From Candidatus Korarchaeum sp. (GTDB lineage Archaea; Korarchaeota; Korarchaeia; Korarchaeales; Korarchaeaceae), in NCBI GenBank assembly GCA_020833055.1, contig JAJHQZ010000005.1:1-64000 (forward strand): a DNA stretch of 64,000 bases. Reading direction: 5' to 3'. Position numbers and translations under genes: made by a program. Below are positions 56,704-64,000 of this stretch, one piece after another. Numbering within the stretch: the stretch's first letter is position 1; each line of letters begins with the position of its first letter. The notes beneath the pieces are model-generated. The model was not told the origin of the DNA and made no database searches. It was given only the letters and a program-made list of their open reading frames with translations.

Positions 56704-57993
56704 TCGTATAGGTGGCTCGCACTCTCCCTCATCTTCCTATTAGTGGGTGTCGTAGGGGGATACTCCCTAGCCCCCAAGGGGACTACGCAAACGGTCACGC
56801 AGACAGTGACGCAGACGGTGAAGGAGACATCGACGGTCACTCAGGAGAAGAAAGTTAAGGCAGCATTCATATACATAGGGCCAATAGGGGATTACGGATG
56901 GTCCCATGCCCATCATCAGGCTAAGGAAATAGTGGATAAGAAGTACGACTGGCTTGAGACAACTCAAGTGGAATCCGTAACCCCTGCAGCATCAGCAGGT
57001 GTGATGGAGCAACTCATCTCCCAGGGATATAACGTTATATTCACGACGAGTTTCGATTTCATGGATCCGACGCTTGAGGAGGCTAAGAAGCACCCAGATA
57101 TCATATTCTGGCACTGCTCAGGTTATAAGAGGAACGCTAACATGGGGACTTATTTCACGGATCTCTATCAAGCTTACTATCTGAATGGGCTCATGGCCGG
57201 CGCTCTCACTAAGACGAAGAAGATAGGTTATGTAGCTGCTCACCTAATACCGGAGGTCGTCAGGCACATAAACGCTTTCGCTATAGGAGTGAATGAAGTC
57301 TGCCCTGACTGCAAGGTCTATGTCAGGGAAATAGGAGCTTGGGTGGATCCGACGAAGGCGAGGCAAGCTGCAGAGGCCTTGATATCGGAGGGAGTAGATG
57401 TGCTAGCTTTCACAGAGGATACCCCTACGGTAGTGCAAGTGGCTGAGGAGCACTTCATGAGAGGCGAGAGGGTCCTCGCGTTCGGTCACTACAGCCCGAT
57501 GAAGGAATACGGGAAGGACGTATGCGTAAGCGGACAGATAGCTCACTGGGAAGTCATATATGATGATATACTCTCGAAGATATATGCAGGCTCTTACACT
57601 AACGAGAACTTAGATAACGTCGATTACTGGTGGAAACTGAAGGAGGGATCCGTTGAGCTCGGTTGCGCTTATAATGAGCCCGTGAACCCGAAGTTCGTCG
57701 ATGAACTGAGATCAGTGAGAGTGAAGGAGGATGTTCAGTTGCCTAATGGTACTGTGCTGAAGGATCCCGATGTTTACACATTGATCTTCGCTAGGTTAGC
57801 TCAAATGGGCGCTATCTGGACGGGGAAGGGATGGAGATACGTGAATGACGAGACCTTCGATCCGTTCACGGGGCCAATATACGATAACAAGGGTAAGCTC
57901 AGAGTACTGCCGGGTCAGAGGATAGGGCACGATGAACTCTGGTCGATGCAATGGTGGGTTAAAAATATCGTGGGCCCCGAACTCGGGGGCTAA
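56701..57993 (+). CDS. BMP-family substrate-binding protein of the nucleoside ABC importer
   Basis: An extracellular binding protein of the BmpA/PnrA family, 430 residues. The N-terminal membrane anchor (WLALSLIFLLVGVVGGYSLA) is followed by a Thr/Gln/Val linker built from 12-base repeats, then the domain starting VKAAFIYIGPIGDYGWSHAH. Landmarks are GVDVLAFTEDTP, GHYSPMKEYGKDVCVSGQIAHW and WTGKGWRYVNDETF. No lipobox Cys is present, so it is held by the helix. The ATPase and permeases lie just upstream; its own promoter probably allows higher expression. Confidence 0.92.
   Translation: MSYRWLALSLIFLLVGVVGGYSLAPKGTTQTVTQTVTQTVKETSTVTQEKKVKAAFIYIGPIGDYGWSHAHHQAKEIVDKKYDWLETTQVESVTPAASAGVMEQLISQGYNVIFTTSFDFMDPTLEEAKKHPDIIFWHCSGYKRNANMGTYFTDLYQAYYLNGLMAGALTKTKKIGYVAAHLIPEVVRHINAFAIGVNEVCPDCKVYVREIGAWVDPTKARQAAEALISEGVDVLAFTEDTPTVVQVAEEHFMRGERVLAFGHYSPMKEYGKDVCVSGQIAHWEVIYDDILSKIYAGSYTNENLDNVDYWWKLKEGSVELGCAYNEPVNPKFVDELRSVRVKEDVQLPNGTVLKDPDVYTLIFARLAQMGAIWTGKGWRYVNDETFDPFTGPIYDNKGKLRVLPGQRIGHDELWSMQWWVKNIVGPELGG
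56791..56826 (+). repeat. Three 12-base tandem repeats coding a Thr-Val linker
   Basis: ACGGTCACGCAG, ACAGTGACGCAG and ACGGTGAAGGAG are successive imperfect units at 56791-56826, coding TVTQ-TVTQ-TVKE between the membrane anchor and binding domain. They probably arose by slippage and set linker length. Confidence 0.7.
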
Positions 57994-58871
57994 TCCTCTT
58001 TTATTTTCATCCTCATCCACTTGATGCGTTTTATCGCCTCAAAACCAGCCGCTTCGAAAGCCCCCCTGTACTTGCACCACGTCTGGATCCTCACTTTAGT
58101 CGCTCCCATATCGTATGCTATCGATAGGGCCATCTCAGCTGAATCGAAAATCTGGCCCAGACTAGCCCTCTCAGGTCCCCATATCAGAGCATATAAGTAG
58201 TTATCATCAGCTGTCGGCCTGAAAAGCCCCAAGACGAATTCCCAAAGGCCGACCCTGACCTTGAAGACCTTGGGGGGTGGGAGGCCCACAGCTTCTCTAC
58301 CCCAGAGGAGTTCCCAAAGGAGAGAAGATGGTCTCGTCTGTCCTGCTAACATCTGGACAGCTACTGGAAGCTCCCTTCTCCCTATCTCCTCTATCTTAGG
58401 TTGCTCAGGGGCCGGTCTGGTTCTAGCTTCCATGAGCACTTGCGACTCTATCTCCGAGAATCCGAGGGACTCGAAGAAGGGAATAGCTTCATCATATGGT
58501 ATTGTGTCGAGAGAATAGAATCCCATCTCCCTCGCTAATTTGCTGCACTCTTCAACGAGCCTCCTACCGACTCCCACACCCCTCTCCCCTTCCTTAACCC
58601 AGACCATCTGCAAGTAAGCGTGATCCCCCACGGGGCACTTCAACCTCTCTGGAACTATCTCAGCTTCTCCTATCAAATTATCATCCCTCAGGGCTATCAA
58701 TATCCTCCCATCCACTGATAGTAAGGCATCTACATACCAACTGAAGACTTCGGGATCCCCCCAGTAACCGCAGTCCCTCATCCTCATGCTGAATGGCATC
58801 TCTCTCCACTTAGGGCAGTGGATAGAGATAACGTCCTCCAGAAACTTGCGATCGAACTTGACTATCCTCAA
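57990..58871 (-). CDS. GNAT-family N-acetyltransferase
   Basis: A 293-residue acetyltransferase. Residues ~1-150 contain the GNAT fold with the acetyl-CoA loop VWVKEGERGVGVGRRLVEEC (Q/R-x-x-G-x-G type) and the following SLDTIPYDEAIPFFESLGF. The C-terminal ~140 residues form a second, more diverged domain (FVLGLFRPTADDNYLYALIW, TKVRIQTWCKYRGAFEAAGF) that ends like a GNAT. The target is unknown. The start overlaps the Sir2 gene stop by four bases. This acetyltransferase/deacetylase pairing suggests reversible protein acetylation. Confidence 0.85.
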   Translation of the reverse strand: MRIVKFDRKFLEDVISIHCPKWREMPFSMRMRDCGYWGDPEVFSWYVDALLSVDGRILIALRDDNLIGEAEIVPERLKCPVGDHAYLQMVWVKEGERGVGVGRRLVEECSKLAREMGFYSLDTIPYDEAIPFFESLGFSEIESQVLMEARTRPAPEQPKIEEIGRRELPVAVQMLAGQTRPSSLLWELLWGREAVGLPPPKVFKVRVGLWEFVLGLFRPTADDNYLYALIWGPERASLGQIFDSAEMALSIAYDMGATKVRIQTWCKYRGAFEAAGFEAIKRIKWMRMKIKED

Positions 58872-59620
58872 GAGATCCCCTCCAGTATCTCGTTGAGGGC
58901 GATCAATACTCTACTAGCCCCCTCCCTCATCCTGAACTTAGCTAAGCTACTTAAATTGGTTTCCTCAGGATTTATCTCGACTAAAGTAGCTCTGTTCCGG
59001 AGGGCTATAATCGGCAGAGTCGCTGCTGGCATCACGAGCCCGCTGGTCCCTATTATAAGCAACAGACTGGCCGATCTCATCATATCCTCAGCTCTCATCC
59101 ACTCATCCCTGGGTAGCGGCTCATAGAACCAGACTACATCGGGCCTCATTATGGAGCCGCATCTATCGCACTCAGGCGGCACCCTCCCCGGCAGGTTCCC
59201 GAAGCCCAGATAGACCTTATTACTGCAAGAAGTACATCTAATCCTCCAAATAGAACCGTGAAGTTCCACTAAGTTCTTAGAGCCAGCTCTCTGGTGGAGA
59301 CCATCTACATTCTGAGTTACCACGCCCCTCAATATACCCTTATCTTCCCAGAGGGCGAGTATCTCATGAGCTGGCGTCGGTCGAGCTCTCGCGATTATGG
59401 ACATCCTCCATAAATACCAGTCCCAGACTAACTTGGGATCCCTGAAGAAAGCCTGAGGGGTCGCGAGTTCCTCCGGATTATATCTCTCCCAGAGCCCTCC
59501 CTTCCCCCTGAAAGTCGGTATCCCTGCTTCAGCTGATATACCAGCTCCTGTGAAAGCTACGACTTTGCCTGAGTTCCTCCTTATGAGCTCAGCTACAGAT
59601 CTGAGCTCATGGGAGTCCAT
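58868..59620 (-). CDS. NAD-dependent protein deacetylase, Sir2 family
   Basis: It removes acetyl groups from protein lysines with NAD. The 250-residue protein has FTGAGISAEAGIPTFRG, TQNVDGLHQRAG with the catalytic His in NLVELHGS, and a structural zinc site CTSC...CDRCG. The closing motifs GTSGLVMPAA and LVEINPEETN are present. In archaea Sir2 acts on chromatin proteins such as Alba and on metabolic enzymes. The ATG lies 14 bases inside the 3' end of the radical SAM gene, and its stop overlaps the GNAT start, so all are translationally linked. Confidence 0.95.
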   Translation of the reverse strand: MDSHELRSVAELIRRNSGKVVAFTGAGISAEAGIPTFRGKGGLWERYNPEELATPQAFFRDPKLVWDWYLWRMSIIARARPTPAHEILALWEDKGILRGVVTQNVDGLHQRAGSKNLVELHGSIWRIRCTSCSNKVYLGFGNLPGRVPPECDRCGSIMRPDVVWFYEPLPRDEWMRAEDMMRSASLLLIIGTSGLVMPAATLPIIALRNRATLVEINPEETNLSSLAKFRMREGASRVLIALNEILEGIS

Positions 59621-60917
59621 GGGGCTCGACCTCAGGGGGCTTCGATGGGTAGCTCCTCACTTCAGCCTCTAAGGGGCACCCTCCCCTGCAGAAAGAGAGC
59701 AGGGGGCAGCTCTTACAGGCATCCCCTATATAAGATGCCTCCCTTATGCTCAAGCACTCCTTCGAGTACCATATATCCATCCATCTATCCCTCAAGATGT
59801 TCCCGAGCTTTAAGTAATGGCTCTGGCAAGGTATAACAGTGCCATCGGGCTCTACAGCGAGATTGATGCTGCAGGCGGAGCAGAACTTCAGCCCCAGCCC
59901 CATGCTCATTGGATCCATCTCGCAGTACCTCGTAACCCCGTACCAAGTGAAATCGAGATCTAGCTCTATAGCTAGTTCCTTAGCTTCAGTTATTATGTTA
60001 ATCATCTCCTCGAAACTCGGCTCCATATCGAGAGTAGCTCTCCCGCTGTAAATGACTCTATTGAGGGAGTAACCGTGGACCCCCAGTTCCGCAGCGAATC
60101 TAATAGTATCCAGTATAGTCGGTGAGTTCATCTTCAGGAGGGTCGAGTTGACGCTCACGTAGACTCCAGTATTCACCATGCTCTTTATCCCACTGACCGT
60201 CCTCTCCCAGCTCCCCCTCACTCTAGTGATTGAGTCATGGACCTCAGGATCCTTCGACTCCAGAGTTATTTGAGCGTAATCCAAACCAGCTTCCGCTAAT
60301 CTCCTAGAGAGGTCATCACTCAGCAAAGTCCCATTCGTCACGATCCCGGATACCATACCTAGCCTCTGGGCCTCAGAGACTAGATCGACGAGATCCTCCC
60401 TCAATGTGGGCTCTCCACCTGTGAAAGTGACTTGAGGTACCCCTAGCTCATGAAATACCCTCAAAACTCTCTTCCAATCTTCAGTGCTCAGCTCCTCCGT
60501 TTCCCTGGGGCTAGATGAGTAACAGTGGACGCAATAGTTATTGCACTTGTAAGTGAGGATTAGATCTACTCTGAGGGGAGCTGACATTGCAGTGACATCG
60601 GGGAGTTGGTACTTGAATCCCAGATCTGTGACAGGGTCTCCGTAGCCATCTATGAACATCCTTATCTTCTCAGTTATCTCATCGAAATGCCTCCTCACTT
60701 CACTCTCCTTCATCCCTCTGTAGTATTTCTTGAGTTCTTTAACAGCTTGCTTCCAGTCCCCTCCCGAGAGGAATGCCTTGATCATAATCGCTGCTGTGTG
60801 ATTGAGATAAGCTACTCTACTTGCATCCACAATGAGGGAGCCCATTCCATAAGGATCTATCCTAAGCTGAATCTTATGGCCCCTGTAATTGAAGGTCAAT
60901 AGCTCTCTCTCGCTCAT
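59607..60917 (-). CDS. Radical SAM/SPASM maturase with PqqD-like N-terminus
   Basis: A 436-residue radical SAM enzyme. Residues ~15-95 resemble the small PqqD/RRE fold that grips peptide substrates (VAYLNHTAAIMIKAFLSGG, AVKELKKYYRG). The radical SAM cluster motif is CNNYCVHC (Cys125, 129, 132), followed by VTFTGGEPTLREDL. The C-terminal SPASM domain has CSACSINLAVEPDG, IPCQ and ACKSCPLLSFCRGGC, enough for two auxiliary [4Fe-4S] clusters. The ATG at 60917 overlaps the stop of the preceding Cys-tail gene as ATGA; the open frame to 60986 is only that tail read out of frame. Peptide maturases have this layout; a haem/PqqE-like role is the alternative. Confidence 0.88.
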   Translation of the reverse strand: MSERELLTFNYRGHKIQLRIDPYGMGSLIVDASRVAYLNHTAAIMIKAFLSGGDWKQAVKELKKYYRGMKESEVRRHFDEITEKIRMFIDGYGDPVTDLGFKYQLPDVTAMSAPLRVDLILTYKCNNYCVHCYSSSPRETEELSTEDWKRVLRVFHELGVPQVTFTGGEPTLREDLVDLVSEAQRLGMVSGIVTNGTLLSDDLSRRLAEAGLDYAQITLESKDPEVHDSITRVRGSWERTVSGIKSMVNTGVYVSVNSTLLKMNSPTILDTIRFAAELGVHGYSLNRVIYSGRATLDMEPSFEEMINIITEAKELAIELDLDFTWYGVTRYCEMDPMSMGLGLKFCSACSINLAVEPDGTVIPCQSHYLKLGNILRDRWMDIWYSKECLSIREASYIGDACKSCPLLSFCRGGCPLEAEVRSYPSKPPEVEPHGLP

Positions 60918-60990
60918 CCCACGCCACCTCCAGCGCAAGCACAAGCGCAGCTGACGCAAGCGCATGCGCAAGCGCAACTGACGCATACGC
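60914..60990 (-). repeat. Short-unit DNA repeat coding the Cys/Ala tail
   Basis: The minus strand repeats TGCGCTTGCG-type hexamers (TGCGCT TGCGCA TGCGCT) interrupted twice by GTCAG-TGC (Val-Ser-Cys). On the plus strand it reads as a GCGCAAGC repeat. Low-complexity units like this can change length by slippage, altering the number of cysteines. Confidence 0.75.
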
Positions 60991-62578
60991 AGGATAGTAC
61001 ATGCCTCCTGCTGCTCCCTCTAGGTCTCTCAGGCGTTATTGTCCTCGCTATCTTGTTGGAGAAGTCCTCCATGTTCCTCACGATAGAGGAGGAGAAGCCC
61101 TCTATGGATCTAGCTATAGAATCAGCCGCTCTCTCTATACTCACGACAGGAGCCTCCACTCCGGATCTAGCTTCGGGCCGTCCTCCAATATCCTTAGGGC
61201 CGATAGGCTCCCTAGGATGAGGTATGTAGATAGTGCCCCCCCTGGGGATCCAGATCCAAGTGTCCTCCAATGTCCAAGTACCCCCTAAGGGACGGGAAAT
61301 TTGATCAGGAGATAAGCCCTCTTTCAAGTATCTCTTCAGATTCCTCTCGAAGTTCTCATCCGTGAGTAACCATGGGAGATTTTCCCTCAAGATCTCTAGC
61401 CTCTTATCCATTGGAGCTCGAGAGATCTCCCTCCAAATGGAATTGACTAGCTTCTCATAATGAGCTATTGTACCGAGCCTGGAGTAACCAGCTATCTCCC
61501 TATTGACTCTCCTATGTAAGCTCTTAATCACGTTCACTAGACAATCTTCAGAGGGCGTGCCTCCGTCCAAGCAATCGAGGAAGATCTTCTCGTAGGCCCT
61601 CAATTGGGAGGGAGAGTTGTTCAACTTCTCAATATCCAATGGCTCTACGCTCTTCACCCTAATGAGCCCCTTATTCGATAACTCCAGAGCTATAGTAGCC
61701 AATATCCTCCCGTAACTTATCTCCCTCCCCTCCAACTTCTTCAGATAAGCGACCTCAGGGGGTCTCAAGTTCTTATTCACTCCGAGGCTCTCAACAGAGA
61801 CTTCAGGGGGCTTATAGACGGACTTCTCGATGAGGGACTTCACTGTACTCGCTATGAAGAATATCGAGAAGACGACAGCCCCTAAGAATATGAGGCCGAT
61901 CACAGCAGGGAGGAGACCCTCGCTCTCAGATCCCTTAACGTAAGATCTCACATATTCCTTAGGGAATGAGACACCTACATCGAACTTATAGCTAGGTGGC
62001 AGGTCATGTCTCTCCCAGTAAAGTGCTAGTCTACCATCCTCAAGTAGTATGAGATTATCGTAATCCGGTCGATTCCTGACCTTATTACTATTATCTACTC
62101 CGGGTGGGAGGATTATCCAGAGCCTCAGGGATCTCACTCTAGCATCGAACCAAGATGGGATGAACTCGAGCCCAACGTTCCCCGGATTCATCGAATCCTC
62201 GTAAATGAAATCCTTGAGCACTACCTCCAAATGGTAAGTTCTAGATTCCCCTGCATTTATTGGAGTTGTTGGATGCATTTTCACAGCATAATAAGACTCC
62301 TCGATGACTTTCTCATACTCTACTTCCCTAGTCTCTCCATCCCTCATTTCTAGGGCCTTCATTACATCGAATCTAGAGTTAGGCATCCCTATGGCGACGT
62401 ATCTAGCTACAGTCCCGGAGGTCACGTGGATCGTCAAGTTGTAAGATAGAAGTACATCCCCAGACTCCTCTATCTCAAGTACCACTGACTCATCTTCCAC
62501 TTCATAGCTTACCTGGGCCGATGCTATTATCGGAGCGATCATCAGGAGTAACAACACCACTAAGCATAGGTAACGCAT
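60914..62578 (-). CDS. DUF2207-like membrane protein with cysteine-repeat C-terminal tail
   Basis: A 554-residue membrane protein. It has a signal peptide (LCLVVLLLLMIAPIIASAQ), an external beta-rich domain to about residue 215 (DUF2207-like: VLEIEESGDVLLSYNLTIHV), a transmembrane helix near 222-250 (LLPAVIGLIFLGAVVFSIFF), and a cytoplasmic part of about 270 residues that includes a helical domain. Residues 530-554 form the tail CVCVSCACACACVSC then ACACAGGGVG, with nine cysteines, two VSCACACA copies and Gly at the end. The tail should face the cytoplasm. Its stop overlaps the radical SAM gene start, suggesting that the tail is the substrate. It is leaderless from the TATA box at 62601-62609. 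Confidence 0.85.
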   Translation of the reverse strand: MRYLCLVVLLLLMIAPIIASAQVSYEVEDESVVLEIEESGDVLLSYNLTIHVTSGTVARYVAIGMPNSRFDVMKALEMRDGETREVEYEKVIEESYYAVKMHPTTPINAGESRTYHLEVVLKDFIYEDSMNPGNVGLEFIPSWFDARVRSLRLWIILPPGVDNSNKVRNRPDYDNLILLEDGRLALYWERHDLPPSYKFDVGVSFPKEYVRSYVKGSESEGLLPAVIGLIFLGAVVFSIFFIASTVKSLIEKSVYKPPEVSVESLGVNKNLRPPEVAYLKKLEGREISYGRILATIALELSNKGLIRVKSVEPLDIEKLNNSPSQLRAYEKIFLDCLDGGTPSEDCLVNVIKSLHRRVNREIAGYSRLGTIAHYEKLVNSIWREISRAPMDKRLEILRENLPWLLTDENFERNLKRYLKEGLSPDQISRPLGGTWTLEDTWIWIPRGGTIYIPHPREPIGPKDIGGRPEARSGVEAPVVSIERAADSIARSIEGFSSSIVRNMEDFSNKIARTITPERPRGSSRRHVLSCVCVSCACACACVSCACACAGGGVG

Positions 62579-62600
62579 CGCGGCTACTACTCCTCCTCAC

Positions 62601-62609
62601 TATATATAC
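62601..62609. promoter_or_regulatory. Symmetrical TATA box shared by the Cys-tail operon and pgiA
   Basis: TATATATAC lies 23-31 bases from the minus-strand ATG at 62578 and 22-30 bases from the plus-strand ATG at 62631. A single palindromic box thus has the right spacing for leaderless transcripts in both directions. Confidence 0.6.
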
Positions 62610-62630
62610 TTGAAAGACACACTCTATGCG

Positions 62631-63305
62631 ATGCGTATAGCGAGAGATATCGAACTACTAGAGGATAAATTGAGGATATTAGCCCGCGGTGAGGAAATAA
62701 AGCCTGAGATCAGAAGCCTCAATGAGTTAAAATCTGTCTTGATGAATCCCGGATACTTGGAAAAAGATGATATAGCTTATATGATGTACAGGGACCTCCC
62801 CCCTCTGAGGGACAGCCCGATAAGGTTGGATGTGACAGTTATACCTCCTTGGAATGTGGGAGGTGAGCTCGCTAAAACGAAAGGTCACTATCATCTCCCT
62901 TTGGACGGGAAGCTCCTACCTGAGGTCTATTACGTCAATTCTGGGAGGGCCATCTTCTTACTGCAGAGGAGGGGGGCTTCTATATACGAAGTAGAGGACT
63001 TCATAGTGATAGAGGCTGGAGCAGGGCACTATATCATAGTACCGCCGGGATACGGGCACGTGAGCGTTAACGCGGGAGCGGATACACTCGTGATGAGCAA
63101 CTTGATCCATAGGAGGGTGATACCCGATTACGGGCCTTATGAGGAGATGAGGGGCGCAGCGTATTACGTGACATCGGACGGGATCGTCAGGAACCCGAGG
63201 TATGTGAGGGCTCCCGAACCTAGGTATGAGGAGAGCCTCGAATACAGCTCTTTGGACGATATAATGAACGATAAGGAGATCTTAGAGGAACTAAAGGATC
63301 CTTAA
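62631..63305 (+). CDS. pgiA: Glucose-6-phosphate isomerase, cupin type
   Basis: The archaeal metal-dependent phosphoglucose isomerase, interconverting glucose-6-P and fructose-6-P. The ~224-residue protein has the cupin metal site KTKGHYHLP (two His), the Glu of LPEVYYVNSG, and a later His in VPPGYGHVSVN. The ATG at 62631 (MRIARDIELL) is chosen because the TTG at 62610 would lie inside or at the edge of the promoter. Its product pool feeds inositol-phosphate synthase at 19.7 kb. Its stop overlaps the aIF2-gamma stop by four bases. Confidence 0.93.
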   Translation: MRIARDIELLEDKLRILARGEEIKPEIRSLNELKSVLMNPGYLEKDDIAYMMYRDLPPLRDSPIRLDVTVIPPWNVGGELAKTKGHYHLPLDGKLLPEVYYVNSGRAIFLLQRRGASIYEVEDFIVIEAGAGHYIIVPPGYGHVSVNAGADTLVMSNLIHRRVIPDYGPYEEMRGAAYYVTSDGIVRNPRYVRAPEPRYEESLEYSSLDDIMNDKEILEELKDP

Positions 63306-64000
63306 TGTACTCTGTACTCGACCCCACCCTTCACGTGACCGAAGCCTATCAATCTCCACCTATTCCCCACTCTAGCTGAGATAGCTACTCTCTGATCCAA
63401 CTCCGCTACAGCGGGGATCCTCACGAGTAGCTTCATGATGTCATGGTTTATCTCCTTAAGGACAGCCGGGACAGTGGCTGTACCTATATTCAATTGGATG
63501 AAATCCCCGACCTTGGGCTTAGTCACAGAGATCTCCTCCTTCATCCCCACTATCTTATCGAAGAACTTCGCCTCTATATCGAGCTCAGACCAGACTGGTG
63601 GTAATTCATTAGGCAAGCCCACGACACTCCCCACCATATTATCGGCTTTCGTCAGAGCTGGATCTAGGAGGGTTCCCACGCCTATCAGCCCGCCCGGATA
63701 GGCTTCTTCTAGGGGGGTGTCCTCGCTCTTCAGGCTCACTATCTTAGTAGTCAGGGGGATGAACTTACCTCCCCTGTAGGCCCCGGGCCTTATCTCTATC
63801 TCATCCCCCAATCTGAGCCTACCTTGAATTATAGTACCTCCGAGGACACCTCCTACTAGTTTCTCAGGCCTAGTACCGGGTCTATTGACATCGAACGATC
63901 TCGCTACGTACATCTTGGGGGTCTTAGTAGGATCCCTCTGCGGGGGAGTGAACCTCCTCACCATCTCCCTTATCAAGAAGTCTATATTAACACCGTGAAG
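63302..64000 (-). CDS. eif2g: Translation initiation factor aIF2 gamma subunit (partial)
   Basis: The C-terminal ~232 residues of aIF2-gamma, the GTPase subunit that brings Met-tRNAi to the ribosome. The gene runs off the right edge; the frame is open through base 64000 (LHGVNIDFLIREMVRRF). Domains II and III are seen: VARSFDVNRPGTRPEKLVGGVLGGT, the zinc-free barrel with PGAYRGGKFIPLTTKIVSL, PGGLIGVGTLLDPALTKAD, and the end VGNRWRLIGFGHVKGG. The G domain lies outside the window. Confidence 0.96.
   Translation of the reverse strand, partial: LHGVNIDFLIREMVRRFTPPQRDPTKTPKMYVARSFDVNRPGTRPEKLVGGVLGGTIIQGRLRLGDEIEIRPGAYRGGKFIPLTTKIVSLKSEDTPLEEAYPGGLIGVGTLLDPALTKADNMVGSVVGLPNELPPVWSELDIEAKFFDKIVGMKEEISVTKPKVGDFIQLNIGTATVPAVLKEINHDIMKLLVRIPAVAELDQRVAISARVGNRWRLIGFGHVKGGVEYRVH

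Noticed and set aside
60918-60986. Arg/Leu-rich N-terminal extension of the radical SAM protein (RQLRLRMRLRQLRL...)
   Set aside because: It is the cysteine-tail repeat DNA read in another frame; the ATG at 60917 overlaps the upstream stop and starts a family-like N-terminus.
60914-60990. GCGCAAGC repeat as a possible CRISPR or regulatory repeat
   Set aside because: Units are six bases with no spacers and are fully explained as Cys/Ala codons on the minus strand.

Overview
The window is a gene-dense stretch of an archaeal chromosome, almost certainly from a hyperthermophile. It carries a full-length reverse gyrase, archaeal-type GluRS, aIF2-gamma, TFS, AglB/STT3 oligosaccharyltransferase, mevalonate kinase, a prenyl diphosphate synthase, cupin-type phosphoglucose isomerase and inositol-phosphate synthase. 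TATA boxes sit about 25 bases before many start codons (leaderless genes), GTG/TTG starts are common, and arginine is mostly AGG/AGA. The gene set (peptide importer, ETF, acyl-CoA dehydrogenase, thiolase) suits an anaerobic peptide or organic-acid fermenter. My best lineage guess is the TACK side, possibly Korarchaeota, but the sequence alone does not prove that.

Layout. 1-6.3 kb: the 3' end of a molybdopterin oxidoreductase, a decayed IS605-type TnpB right end, prenyl synthase, then guaB / PUA protein / m5C methyltransferase on the minus strand, divergent from gltX. 6.4-13 kb: a large membrane-anchored beta-propeller protein, reverse gyrase and a small NifX-like protein. 13-20.8 kb: a structured non-coding stretch, an RNA methyltransferase / M24 peptidase / beta-CASP hydrolase operon, tRNA-Asn, pncB, mevalonate kinase, an AT-rich gap and inositol-phosphate synthase. 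20.8-29.3 kb: a complete oligopeptide ABC importer (oppA alone; oppBCDF plus a small membrane protein) and an HTH regulator. 29.3-39.2 kb: an NDK fusion protein with aglB, DUF711, thioredoxin reductase with an ASCH protein, permease plus acetamidase, and aroA. 39.3-42.8 kb: TFS, NYN RNase-like, DUF373, COG1340 coiled-coil and HD proteins.

42.8-50.8 kb: a six-gene minus-strand run (etfB-etfA-thiolase-moaDE-moaC-moaA) faces away from a plus-strand set of acyl-CoA dehydrogenase, a degenerate threonine-synthase-like protein with a C-terminal winged helix, and a corrinoid protein. Together they look like a redox and acyl-CoA island linked to Mo/W cofactor synthesis. 50.9-58 kb: an MFS transporter, peroxiredoxin and a BMP-type nucleoside ABC importer.

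58-64 kb: the most unusual locus, a translationally coupled minus-strand operon. Its first gene is a DUF2207-like membrane protein whose last 25 residues are a Cys-Ala/Val-Ser repeat with nine cysteines. The second overlaps it by ATGA and is a radical SAM/SPASM enzyme with a PqqD-like N-terminal region. A Sir2 deacetylase and a GNAT acetyltransferase follow. I propose that the radical SAM enzyme modifies the cysteine tail. The window ends with pgiA and a partial aIF2-gamma.
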